From the NCBI GenBank assembly GCA_035516255.1, contig DATJAL010000044.1, positions 41,023 through 105,022 on the forward strand: a stretch of DNA of 64,000 bases. Direction: 5' to 3'. A program made the translations under genes and the position numbers. Below, one piece after another: positions 9,030 to 17,057 of the stretch (its first letter is position 1; every line of letters begins with the position of its first letter). The stretch is from Chitinivibrionales bacterium. GTDB lineage: Bacteria > Fibrobacterota > Chitinivibrionia > Chitinivibrionales > FEN-1185. Below the pieces are notes generated by a model. It was not told where the DNA came from. It saw only the letters and a list, made by a program, of their open reading frames with translations, and ran no database searches.

Positions 9030-10589
9030 TTACTGGTTATATTCCTTCAGCACTTCCTTGTTCATCACCTGCAGCTCGACCCTGCGGTTGATCTTTCTTC
9101 CTGCCGCGCTCCTGTTGTCTGCCTTGGGAACGTCGGGGCCGTATCCGGCGGCCGAGAGGCGCGAGGCAAGCTCGGGCGCGACGCTTACCAGGTAACTGCG
9201 CACCGATTCCGCGCGCGCGTTGCTCAGGCGCTTGTTGGCCTCGTACTTGCCTATATTGTCGGTGTGGCCGCCCACTTCGAGCTGGAGCTTGGGATATTTG
9301 AGCAGCATCTTGCCGATGATGTTGAGATACGGTTTCGAGTTTATGGAAATCTCGGTTTTGCCGGTCTCAAAATACACCGCGTCGAGGATGAGAAGGCCGG
9401 TGGAGAGCAGCTGCTTTTCCATGTCGGAGCGCTTCGACACCTCGTCGCTGAGACGCTTCTTGGTGTCGGCAAGCTCCATCGAATCGCGCTTCGACTTCGC
9501 CGCGAGCGAATCGGCCCGACGTTTTTCCGCTTCGCGCGCCTGGGCCGCGGCAATGGAATCCGCGATCACCTTCTTGGCAAGGCCGTCGGCGACCTCCTGC
9601 AGGTGCGCGGCCTTCCTCGTCTGTTCCTCTCTGTCAAGTTCCGCCTTGCGCTGCGCCTCGCGGTCGGCCTTTCTTTTTCCGGCAAGAAGGTCGAAGGTGA
9701 AATCGATGCCGGCGAAAACCCGGTACGGCTCGAGCGCGCGCGGCTGGCCCGACGGCCTTGCCTGGGACGCGGCGATGTCGGCGCCGAGCAGGAAATTCAT
9801 GTAAAAGGGCGTGCGGAAGACGATCGACGGCGTCACCATGACCGGGTCGGTCTTGAACGCGACATTGTTCAAAAAGGTCAGGGAATTTACCTCCAGTCCC
9901 AGGGTGATGATCTCATGCACGTTTCCCTGGAGCCCGAGCCCGAGCAGCAGTTGGGCCTTTTTGTCCTTTTGCAGGGAATACACCGCGCCCTCGTTGAGGT
10001 GGATTTTAAACGACTTCTCCTCGGTCCCGAACACGGCCGACTCAAGCACCCGCCCTATGAAATCGTACCCGGTGCGCGTCTCAAAATAATCGAAACCGTC
10101 TGCGGCGTTCGAGTCGAGCTGGTTGAACGAAGTGCCGCCGACAATGGAGGCCTGCGCGCCCAGGTGAAAAGGGGACGCTTCCGGGAGCGGCAGCGCGCCC
10201 ATGACGCCGGCCTGAACAGCGCCGAGCCCGGCCGCCGGGCTGCTTTTGTAATCGACCGAGCCGAACCCGTTTACCTGGCCGAACACGTCAAACCAGGGGT
10301 TGATGCCGAATGAAAACGCGCCGGTGCCCACGATGATGTTTGAACCTGCGTTGGGCGTGAGCGTATAACCGATCTGCTGTTTATACCAGCTCCCGAAAAC
10401 GGAAAACGACAGCCTGCCCGCGCCCACGGTCTCGGCCGAAGGCGTATGGACAAGGCCGCGGGTCGCGTCTGCGGTAAAGGTCGGATTGGGGCCTTCGTCG
10501 CTTTTTTCCTCCTGCGCCGCCCATGAAAACCACAGGCATCCCAGGACTGCAATCAACGCGAGCGCCCGTTGTAGATGTTGATTCGCCAT
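9030..10589 (-). CDS. OmpA-family outer-membrane protein
   Basis: A 519-residue protein. The ATG at 10589 has GGAAAGGAG upstream and gives a signal peptide ending around WFSWAA. Residues about 30-300 form a beta-barrel-like region with alternating strands. Residues 310-400 are a long charged helix (RKADREAQRKAELDREEQ; repeated ADSIAAA/RADSLAAK), probably a periplasmic coiled coil. The C-terminal 110 residues are an OmpA peptidoglycan-binding domain: VGGHTDNIGKYEANKRLSNAR and AGYGPDVPKADN with NRRVELQV, including the Asp and Arg that contact diaminopimelate. It should tether the outer membrane to the cell wall. Monocistronic. Confidence 0.9.
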   Translation of the reverse strand: MANQHLQRALALIAVLGCLWFSWAAQEEKSDEGPNPTFTADATRGLVHTPSAETVGAGRLSFSVFGSWYKQQIGYTLTPNAGSNIIVGTGAFSFGINPWFDVFGQVNGFGSVDYKSSPAAGLGAVQAGVMGALPLPEASPFHLGAQASIVGGTSFNQLDSNAADGFDYFETRTGYDFIGRVLESAVFGTEEKSFKIHLNEGAVYSLQKDKKAQLLLGLGLQGNVHEIITLGLEVNSLTFLNNVAFKTDPVMVTPSIVFRTPFYMNFLLGADIAASQARPSGQPRALEPYRVFAGIDFTFDLLAGKRKADREAQRKAELDREEQTRKAAHLQEVADGLAKKVIADSIAAAQAREAEKRRADSLAAKSKRDSMELADTKKRLSDEVSKRSDMEKQLLSTGLLILDAVYFETGKTEISINSKPYLNIIGKMLLKYPKLQLEVGGHTDNIGKYEANKRLSNARAESVRSYLVSVAPELASRLSAAGYGPDVPKADNRSAAGRKINRRVELQVMNKEVLKEYNQ

Positions 10590-10869
10590 AGTTGCTCCTT
10601 TCCTGCAAAGAAACATGGCTGTAAGTCGTACGCAATTAAGAATGTTTGTCTTTGCCGACGCTTTCGCATCCGGGGGAAAGTGTAAAAAACACGTAATAAA
10701 AAAAAGGGCCGGACTTCAGATCGGGTCGGCTAAATGAATGATACAAATAAGGCAGAAATTTGTCAAAAACTTTTTTGGCAAAAACGCGGAAGGCGCGCCA
10801 TCGTGAGGCAAAATTCCGTGATATATATTACATAATTCGGTAGCATTTCCGGCGGTAAGAGGCATCGAT

Positions 10870-11820
10870 ATGGCAAAAGAACTCGTGATCATGCCGAACT
10901 GGCTGGGCGACTGCGTCCTGGCGCTCTCGGTGGTCCACCGGAAGATCACCATGCAGCACACCAGCCTCACCCTTCTCGTGCCCCAGCCCCTTGTCCCCCT
11001 GTGTGCCGCGCTGTGCGGCCATCCCATCATCCCCATCAACCGCAGCACCCGCGAAGGATACGTTACCGCACTTGACGAGGTGCGAAAGCAGCGGTTCGAC
11101 GCGGTGTACGTGCTGCCGCCCTCGTTCTCGTCCGCGCTGTTCGCCTTCCGGACGCGGATAAAAAAGCGGCGCGGCATTTCGGGCGAATGGCGCAGGCCGC
11201 TGCTCACGAGCCCGCTGCCGCGCTCGCTGCGCAACGTTTCGAGCCACCTCACTTACGAATACGCCATGGTGCTCGAAACCGATTACGTGCCGCCCGAATA
11301 CTGGCAGGGCGTCAAGCTTGACAAGCACGACGATTACGCGGGACGCATCGTGTTCTGCCCCGGCTCCAAGTACGGACCGGCAAAACAGTGGAACGGGTTC
11401 CCCGCGCTCGCCGAGCTTTTGCCCGGCAAGGAAATCGTGGTGCTCGGCGACGAGGGCGACGCCGCGGCGGCCGAGGCCGTGGAGGCGGCCGGTCCCGAAC
11501 GCGTGAAAAACCTCGCGGGCAAGACCTCGCTCGTGGAGGCGGCGCGCATCATTTCCCACGCCAGGGTGGTGGTCGCCAACGATTCCGGCCTCATGCACTG
11601 CGCCGGATTCACGGGAACGCCCGTGGTGGGGATCTTCGGCTCCACCGCGCCCGCCTGGACCCGCCCCCTGGGCGCCAAGGTAAGAATCGCGCATGTCAAG
11701 ACCGACTGCTCCCCCTGCTTCAAGCGCACCTGCCGGTACAATGACAACCACTGCCTCACCCGCATCACGCCGGACCTGGTGCTGGGGCTGATGCATCAGT
11801 TAGTACCGGAAAAACTTTAA
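10870..11820 (+). CDS. Glycosyltransferase family 9 (ADP-heptose:LPS heptosyltransferase-like)
   Basis: A 316-residue GT-B enzyme. The N-terminus KELVIMPNWLGDCVLALSV carries the 'lG D' acceptor-side motif of WaaF/WaaC proteins. The C-terminal half has FCPGSKYGPAKQWNGFPALAELL and SHARVVVANDSGLMHCAGFTGTPVVGIFGSTAP, the donor-binding 'DSG..H.A...g.P.v.lfG.t.p' signature of family 9. The expected role is transfer of heptose from ADP-heptose to the lipopolysaccharide core, at the cytoplasmic face. The size is normal (about 320-350). AAGAGG is upstream. It is isolated, not in an LPS gene cluster. Confidence 0.88.
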   Translation: MAKELVIMPNWLGDCVLALSVVHRKITMQHTSLTLLVPQPLVPLCAALCGHPIIPINRSTREGYVTALDEVRKQRFDAVYVLPPSFSSALFAFRTRIKKRRGISGEWRRPLLTSPLPRSLRNVSSHLTYEYAMVLETDYVPPEYWQGVKLDKHDDYAGRIVFCPGSKYGPAKQWNGFPALAELLPGKEIVVLGDEGDAAAAEAVEAAGPERVKNLAGKTSLVEAARIISHARVVVANDSGLMHCAGFTGTPVVGIFGSTAPAWTRPLGAKVRIAHVKTDCSPCFKRTCRYNDNHCLTRITPDLVLGLMHQLVPEKL

Positions 11821-11840
11821 ATAAAATTATTAATAAATCA

Positions 11841-11980
11841 GGGCGTTCCCCCGCTTCGCGGGGTCGGTCTCCCTCGGGGCCCGGGCTCGCCCTCGTTGCC
11901 GCCTGCCACGAGGGCGCTTCGCGCCGTGGTCAGGCGGCAATGCGCTCCGGCGCACCGCTCCGGTCCACCTAACGCGGGGC
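11841..11980 (+). repeat. GGGCGTT...CCTAACGC element, copy 1
   Basis: A 140-bp GC-rich block that opens GGGCGTTCCCCCGC, folds into successive hairpins, contains GTCGGTCTCCCT, and ends CACCTAACGCGGGGC. It is almost identical to copy 2 at 12143. The terminal GCGTT and AACGC can pair and close the structure. Confidence 0.8.
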
Positions 11981-12142
11981 AGAGGAACATTGCCCGCCTG
12001 TCAATTACTGCTTCGCAATTTTAAAGTGAACTGCAATTGATTTCTCTCTCGCCATCAGCGGCGCCTCGAAGGCCGAAGGAATTGGCCGCTCGAAAATAGG
12101 TGAAAGTCTGGACATCGCATTGCAAAAAGGGAAGAATAAATT

Positions 12143-12282
12143 GGGCGTTCCCCCGCTTCGCGGGGTCGGTCTCCCTCCGGGCTCGGGCTCGCCCTCGTTG
12201 CCGCCTGCCACGAGGGCGCTTCGCACCGTGGTCAGGCGGCAATGCGCTCCGGCGCACCGCTCCGGTCCACCTAACGCGGGGC
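12143..12282 (+). repeat. GGGCGTT...CCTAACGC element, copy 2
   Basis: A 140-bp near-identical direct repeat of copy 1, differing at only a few positions, separated from it by 162 bases. It has the same opening, hairpins and CCTAACGCGGGGC end. Confidence 0.8.
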
Positions 12283-12404
12283 AAAGGGTCATTGCCCACC
12301 TCTTTAAAAACCGCCTTCGCAAATTGAAGAACCCCGCCCCAAGTGGCGGGGATTCTTCCTTGGCTATAGAATTAGAATATTTTATAGTCGCCCGCTAACC
12401 CCGC

Positions 12405-12720
12405 GCCAAGTCGCGGGGAATGCGCGGGCTGTGCCATTCAACTCTACTCGTCTTGATTTCTCACATCGCCATCAGCGACGCCCCCTCGGCCGAAGGATCG
12501 GCCGCTCGTGCTGTTTGAGCCCGGCATCTTTGATCAAACTATAGGTTTGTCCTGCCGGGTGAGTTTACGAGCGGCCCGGAGGCCGAGGGATCAGGCGGCG
12601 CTGCAGGCGCGGCGTTCTTTGCCTACTTTCTTTCGCTGCTGAAAGAAAGTAGGTAGGGGTTCAGGGGGCGAAGCCCCCGACTCAGTTGCACGAGCGGGCC
12701 GTCGTTTTCGCTCCTTGTTC
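12405..12720. repeat. Long imperfect inverted-repeat element
   Basis: Arms around 12470-12510 and 12570-12605 are imperfect reverse complements (cagcgacgccccctcggc against its complement near gccgagggatcaggcggcgc). They enclose an inner GAGCCCGGCA ... TGCCGGGTGAG pair. Further on, CCTACTTTCTTTC and GAAAGAAAGTAGG form a 13-bp hairpin (about 12622-12652), followed by GGGGGCGAAGCCCCC. This is REP-like intergenic DNA with no coding frame. The rest of 11821-12913 holds no gene that I can support. Confidence 0.6.
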
Positions 12721-12847
12721 CCACAGGATGCACGCAACATGGGACGAAATTGATTTCGTTGACAAAGAACCCGACGGCATCATAGAATCAGGTGTTGGGA
12801 ATAAATTCACATACTTGAAGCTTCACCCATGGTGCGTAGACGAGTTG

Positions 12848-12869
12848 ACGCGTTAACGGGTTAACGCGT
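12848..12869. repeat. Perfect 10-bp inverted repeat
   Basis: ACGCGTTAAC, two bases, then GTTAACGCGT. It lies 45 bases before a gene start, so it could be an operator, but related 'ttaacgc' units recur at 59100-59169, which favours a dispersed short repeat. Confidence 0.5.
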
Positions 12870-12913
12870 AGCAACAGGAACTTCTCCTTCAGAAAAATGG
12901 AGAACGCACACAC

Positions 12914-13588
12914 ATGTCAAAAATATTTTTGCCGATCATTCTCGCGGCCCTTGCCGTCCGCGGCCAGGACATCACAGCGTCGGATTCGACGATCCAGATT
13001 TACAACAACTCCCTGATGAGCTTTGCAGACGGCGTGCAGTTTACCAGCCACTCGCCAGCAACCATTCACCTCGACTCCGCCGTGGTGCATGTCGACACAA
13101 TGGACACAACCGGCATGCAGTCCCCCGTGCCGCAGTTGTCGTGGAAGAACGAAGACCCGATTCAGGCACAGTTCGTGTGGCGGATGGATTCCACAGGCAG
13201 CAACAATTACCGACTGACAAAAATCGCGTTCGCCCCGTTAAACGCCCAACCGCTCTCATTCTCCGGGACCGATACGACAGAGGCGATCTTCATGGTAGAA
13301 ATCGGGTTCCTCTACCCGCTGGACATGGCCCCGAAATTCGTGCGCACGTTCAGGGGAAGCCTGAAGCTGTTCTTTTCCAACGGGCAGATAATGACGCTGG
13401 GGCTCACGGCGCATGACTTGAATGCGGGGGTGAAAAGGCAGGTGATGGGGGCGGGAGGCAATAAGACCTCCGGCGCAGGGATGATGAGTTATAAAAATAA
13501 AGTGAGGTGTTTGGTGAATGGGAGAAAAGTGGACGGGGATGAGATGAGGGCGGGAAAGAGGGATATGTTGAAAGTGGTGGGAAGATAG
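12914..13588 (+). CDS. Secreted protein of unknown function
   Basis: A 224-residue protein preceded by TGGAGAA, with a short signal peptide (MSKIFLPIILAALAVRGQ). The mature part is rich in Ser, Thr and Asp and appears all-beta (STIQIYNNSLMSFADGVQF; SATIHLDSAVVHV type strands; FVWRMDSTGSNNYRLTKIAF). The C-terminal 45 residues are Gly/Lys/Arg-rich and basic, ending MLKVVGR, which is unlike the body of the protein and could reflect drift at the gene end. No family is recognised. It is bordered upstream by 1 kb of repeats and downstream by an AT-richer kinase/TPR pair, so it marks the edge of an accessory stretch. Confidence 0.6.
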   Translation: MSKIFLPIILAALAVRGQDITASDSTIQIYNNSLMSFADGVQFTSHSPATIHLDSAVVHVDTMDTTGMQSPVPQLSWKNEDPIQAQFVWRMDSTGSNNYRLTKIAFAPLNAQPLSFSGTDTTEAIFMVEIGFLYPLDMAPKFVRTFRGSLKLFFSNGQIMTLGLTAHDLNAGVKRQVMGAGGNKTSGAGMMSYKNKVRCLVNGRKVDGDEMRAGKRDMLKVVGR

Positions 13589-13728
13589 GGCTGTATGAAA
13601 GAATTCGTGTATGCCGATAAAAATGTTCAATTGGATCGCGATTGAGTGATGAGCGGAAATCGAAGTGGCATTACAGATAGTTACTCAAGCCATCCGAAAT
13701 AGTATTTATCCAACGAGCAGGTATAAAC

Positions 13729-14775
13729 ATGAAGGAAACAAATGCTGCCCACGATCTTCTAGGTAGAGAACTTAAGAGCGGTTGGAAAGTTACTAGGAAG
13801 ATTGAAAAACACGAGACTTCGACAGGTTCATTTTTCTCAGTATGCTACGAGGTACAAAAAGACAAGAGGGTTTGTTTTCTAAAGGCATTCGATTTTGCCA
13901 AGTTCTTCCAACTTGCAAAGAGCGCCGAGATAGTTGATGTAATGGCGGATATGCTAAATGCCTACAAATATGAAAAGCAACTTTCGGATCTTTGTAAGAC
14001 GTCTCACGTAACCAAAGTCGTGTATGTTAATGAGGCGGGCGAAGAAACTATTCCAGAGTATACAATTCCTGTTGTACCCTATTTGATTTTCGACTTAGCT
14101 GATGGCGACGTAAGATCGAGACTCGAGTTCTCTGATGGCCTTGACTTTGCATGGCGGCTAAAATCCTTGCATGATATCTCAATCGGTATAAGACAACTTC
14201 ATAAAATCGAAATAAGCCACCAAGACCTTAAGCCTTCCAACATTCTCGTTTTCGACACCAGCTCAAAAATTGGCGATCTTGGAAGGTCCGTTTGCAGGCT
14301 CGTCAATGGCCCTTACGATGAAATGTGTTTTTCTGGAGATTTTACCTATGCACCACCTGAAATAATGTACAAGTACTTTGAGAAAGATTGGAGCAAACGT
14401 GTTTTTGCAACAGATTGTTATCTTCTCGGTAGTATGGTCGTTTTCTATTTTGCTGGCACAAGTATGTCCGCACTGCTTCAAAAAAATCTTCCCGACAAAT
14501 TTAAGGTGCATGTTTATCGTGGTCCTTTTGATCAAATACGTCCTTATCTTTTAGAAGCTTTCTCAATATCTCTAGATGAATTTAAGAATTGCATTTCCAA
14601 TGCATTTTTTAAAGAGGAGCTTGGATGGGTTGTTGAAAGGCTTTGTTATCCTTTACCAGAGAATCGAGGCCACCCAAGGAATCTTTGTGGAATTCAGAAT
14701 CAGTTTAATCTGGAAAGGTTCGTTTCAAAATTCCATCACCTGCACTTAAAAGCCGAATATCTACTAGGTAAATAA
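13729..14775 (+). CDS. Ser/Thr protein kinase, soluble
   Basis: A 348-residue Hanks-type kinase without a membrane segment. Visible motifs: an N-lobe with HETSTGSFFSVCYEV as the glycine-loop region and VCFLKAFDF carrying the ATP-anchoring Lys; catalytic loop HQDLKPSNIL near residue 164; KIGDLGRS, where DLG replaces DFG; FTYAPPEI as the APE motif; and ATDCYLLGSM as the alpha-F segment. It should therefore be active. The gene is clearly AT-richer than its surroundings and overlaps the next gene by one base (TAATG), so the kinase and the TPR protein are made together. The context of repeats and an AbiF-like gene suggests an accessory, possibly anti-phage module; that function is inferred. Confidence 0.85.
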   Translation: MKETNAAHDLLGRELKSGWKVTRKIEKHETSTGSFFSVCYEVQKDKRVCFLKAFDFAKFFQLAKSAEIVDVMADMLNAYKYEKQLSDLCKTSHVTKVVYVNEAGEETIPEYTIPVVPYLIFDLADGDVRSRLEFSDGLDFAWRLKSLHDISIGIRQLHKIEISHQDLKPSNILVFDTSSKIGDLGRSVCRLVNGPYDEMCFSGDFTYAPPEIMYKYFEKDWSKRVFATDCYLLGSMVVFYFAGTSMSALLQKNLPDKFKVHVYRGPFDQIRPYLLEAFSISLDEFKNCISNAFFKEELGWVVERLCYPLPENRGHPRNLCGIQNQFNLERFVSKFHHLHLKAEYLLGK

Positions 14776-16304
14776 TGGCAGAACAGTTTGAGCAAAAAGA
14801 ACGACGAGTAATTCCAAACTGGCGCAGCTTCAATGTAACTGCCTGCCTTGGGGAATTAGACCATTCCGGTCTTACATTTCCAAGCAAACCAAGTGAGGTA
14901 TTTGACATTTCCGACTACACAGCTATTTGGCGACAAAATAAGAGAATCTCATTTGCAGCCGATTTGATCAGTGCTACGTTTGCAAATGGCGACGATTTCA
15001 CTGATGATGCCAAAGATGCAGCTAGATTTGTCATTAAACAAGCCGAGAAATGCCCACCACCGTTAATTCGGCTAGCTGAAATCATTATAGGCAAGAACCC
15101 TCATGACAACACCTCTCCTCCACAGCCAGGGGAAGACTTAAGTCTCTCGAAAGTATATAAGTCTATTAATGTTTTAAGAGATAGATTAAGATCCTTCCCC
15201 CAAAATCCCATTCCACATGTTGAATTATCTAGATGTTATTCAATACTAGGAGAAAAATATAAGGCAATTAAGAATATGAAGGCAGCGTTGTACTTGTCAC
15301 CTGAGAATAGGTTCATTGTTAGAGCGGCCATACGGCTCTTTGCACATTTTGGAGAACCCGAATATATTCATAACATTGTAAAGAAAAGTGGTATTGTACG
15401 TTACGACCCCTGGGTAATATCCTCGGAAATTTCTCTCGCGGACCTATTGGGGAAGACGTCATCATTTATCAAAAGAGGAATACAATTCATTGAATCAAAG
15501 AAATTCGATCCCTACAGCTTAACGGAACTTTGTTCGTCAATTGCTACAGTCGAGTTAAATGCTGGAAACAGAAAGAAAGCAAGAAAATTGCTTCAAAGCT
15601 CTCTTATTGCGCCAAATGACAACTCCCTTGCCCAAGTCGAATGGATTAACAACATAGATTATCTATTTGACTTGGATCTAAAAAGATATAACGTGAACTG
15701 CAATTCTGAAGCATTGGCGCTTAACAGCTATTTTGAAAACAAATGGAATGACGCTTTCTTCTATTCTAAGAACTGGGCTAAGGATATGCCTTTTACAAAG
15801 CGTCCCGTCCTCATGGCATCTCACGTAGCAATTAGTTTGCTAAATCAGCCACAATTGGCGATTGATATCCTGAAAAGTGGATTAGTATCACACCCTGGAG
15901 ATCCACAATTGATCAACAACCTAGTGTATTCACTGGTGCTAGTTAATAAGCTCTCCCAAGCCGAAAGCCTGATGGAAAATGTGGGCGACATATCCGACTT
16001 AACCAACACAACTAATATTTGTCTCACCGCAACATCAGGGCTGATTGCATTCCGAAAAGGTAATTTCAGCATGGGTAAAGATCTTTATCTAAAAGCCATT
16101 GAAGCAGGCAAATTGACTAATAACCCATATTACCGTTGGATACCAACTTTATGTTTTGCGCGCGAAGCAATATTGTCGAAATCTGAGAATGCATCTGAAC
16201 TATTAAAAATTGTTGATAAAGTACCTAACGACCTTGAGATTCCATCCGTCACAGTTCTCAAGAAAGAAGTTCTTGACCTACTCAGTTTTGTGAAGCCTGC
16301 GTAA
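14775..16304 (+). CDS. TPR-like repeat protein partnered with the kinase
   Basis: A 509-residue, largely helical protein. Helix pairs compatible with tetratricopeptide-like repeats run from about residue 130 to the end, for example IPHVELSRCYSILGEKYKAI, KNMKAALYLSPENRFIVRAA, ATVELNAGNRKKARKLLQSS, AISLLNQPQLAIDILKSGL and NLVYSLVLVNKLSQAESLM. The N-terminal 100 residues look different (NWRSFNVTACLGELDHSGL) and may be a separate domain. There is no signal peptide or transmembrane segment. Its start overlaps the kinase stop by one base, which implies a stoichiometric partner or substrate. The base composition is AT-rich like the kinase, suggesting joint acquisition. The function is not known. Confidence 0.7.
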   Translation: MAEQFEQKERRVIPNWRSFNVTACLGELDHSGLTFPSKPSEVFDISDYTAIWRQNKRISFAADLISATFANGDDFTDDAKDAARFVIKQAEKCPPPLIRLAEIIIGKNPHDNTSPPQPGEDLSLSKVYKSINVLRDRLRSFPQNPIPHVELSRCYSILGEKYKAIKNMKAALYLSPENRFIVRAAIRLFAHFGEPEYIHNIVKKSGIVRYDPWVISSEISLADLLGKTSSFIKRGIQFIESKKFDPYSLTELCSSIATVELNAGNRKKARKLLQSSLIAPNDNSLAQVEWINNIDYLFDLDLKRYNVNCNSEALALNSYFENKWNDAFFYSKNWAKDMPFTKRPVLMASHVAISLLNQPQLAIDILKSGLVSHPGDPQLINNLVYSLVLVNKLSQAESLMENVGDISDLTNTTNICLTATSGLIAFRKGNFSMGKDLYLKAIEAGKLTNNPYYRWIPTLCFAREAILSKSENASELLKIVDKVPNDLEIPSVTVLKKEVLDLLSFVKPA

Positions 16305-16467
16305 TTATCCAACACGTCTTCATTTCCATTTGCAACTTTTTCCCTCACATTCTCTCCTCTTCGCCCGTCTCTTCGCCCTCTCCTTCTCCCTCCTCCCTGC
16401 CCTTCCCATTTCGTCTTGCAGCTTGCGTATTCTAAATCAAAAACCTCAAGGTGAATCGCGCCTCAGG
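16305..16467. other. Non-coding C/T-rich spacer
   Basis: Between the TPR gene and the 21-bp repeats lies pyrimidine-rich DNA (16340-16410) with no coding frame or hairpin that I can support. Confidence 0.4.
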
Positions 16468-16677
16468 ATACCTGAAAACCAGTTCAGGTAAACGGAAAAG
16501 CAGCCAAGGTGGCCGGAAAAGTGATTCAGGCGGCTGCCAATGTGGTTAAGGCGGGCGGAACAGTGGTTAAGGTGCCCGAAAAGGTGGTTCAGGCGACCGG
16601 AACCATGAGTCAGGCGGTCGGGCAGGTGGTTAAGGTAAGCTAAAAAGTGGTTCAGGTGCTTAAAAAACCCCTTCAGG
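16468..16677. repeat. Ten exact-period 21-bp tandem repeats
   Basis: Ten consecutive degenerate units, each exactly 21 bp and ending (T/C)(C/A)AGG, with a core like ccggaaaagtggttcagg. One plus-strand frame reads as heptads of the form KVVQAxG (for example VVKAGGT, VVKVPEK, VVQATGT) from about 16476 to 16640, but it is bounded by stops and has no start site, so it is either non-coding or the relic of a seven-residue-repeat protein. There are no unique spacers, so it is not a CRISPR array. Confidence 0.85.
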
Positions 16678-16912
16678 CGGCCGGAAGAAAAAATTTTTCA
16701 TCGTTCCACACCGCTTTTTCGGCCTCCTGACAGGATATTCCGGTTGCCTGAACCCTCGTTTAGTCTGCCTCGCGTGGTTCCGGGTTCCCTTTCGCCATTC
16801 CGGCCGCATGATAACCAGTGTGCCACGAGCCTTGATACCGACCATTATTTATATCACTCCTCAAACAGCAGGCCGCGGGGCACCGCAAAGGGCAGTGGCA
16901 AGGTATGCCTTA

Positions 16913-16939
16913 TTTACGGGAAATCTGCATACCCGTAAA
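16913..16939 (+). terminator. Hairpin followed by T run
   Basis: TTTACGGG and CCCGTAAA form a perfect 8-bp stem around an 11-nt loop, followed by ATTTTT. It lies immediately upstream of the promoter for the AbiF-like locus and may insulate it from upstream transcription. Confidence 0.55.
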
Positions 16940-16948
16940 ATTTTTCTC

Positions 16949-16977
16949 TTGAAACAAACGTATTTGATTTGTATATT
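16949..16977 (+). promoter_or_regulatory. Sigma-70-type promoter
   Basis: TTGAAA (16949-16954) and TATATT (16972-16977) with an ideal 17-base spacer predict transcription from about 16984 into the hairpin RNA and the AbiF-like gene. Confidence 0.65.
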
Positions 16978-16983
16978 AAAGGC

Positions 16984-17044
16984 AACACACCCGCCACGCC
17001 TCTTCCGCTTATGCGAAATGCGCAACCATGGCGGGTTTTCTTTT
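16984..17044 (+). ncRNA. Candidate short structured RNA upstream of the AbiF-like gene
   Basis: A transcript from the promoter above would open with a sequence that forms a perfect 8-bp stem, ACCCGCCA (16989-16996) with TGGCGGGT (17029-17036). It would enclose a 32-nt loop with an inner TGCG/CGCA stem and be followed at once by TTTTCTTTT. This is a terminator-capped RNA of about 60 nt ending 14 bases before the start of the HEPN-type gene. The layout (promoter, small RNA, leaky terminator, toxin-like gene) is that of RNA-antitoxin systems, and AbiF-type proteins are reported to work with a neighbouring RNA. It could instead be a simple leader attenuator. Confidence 0.5.
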
Positions 17045-17057
17045 GGGGTACCGCAAG

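Noticed and set aside
16468..16677. CRISPR array
   Set aside because: Units are directly adjacent 21-mers with no spacers, and no cas genes are in the window.
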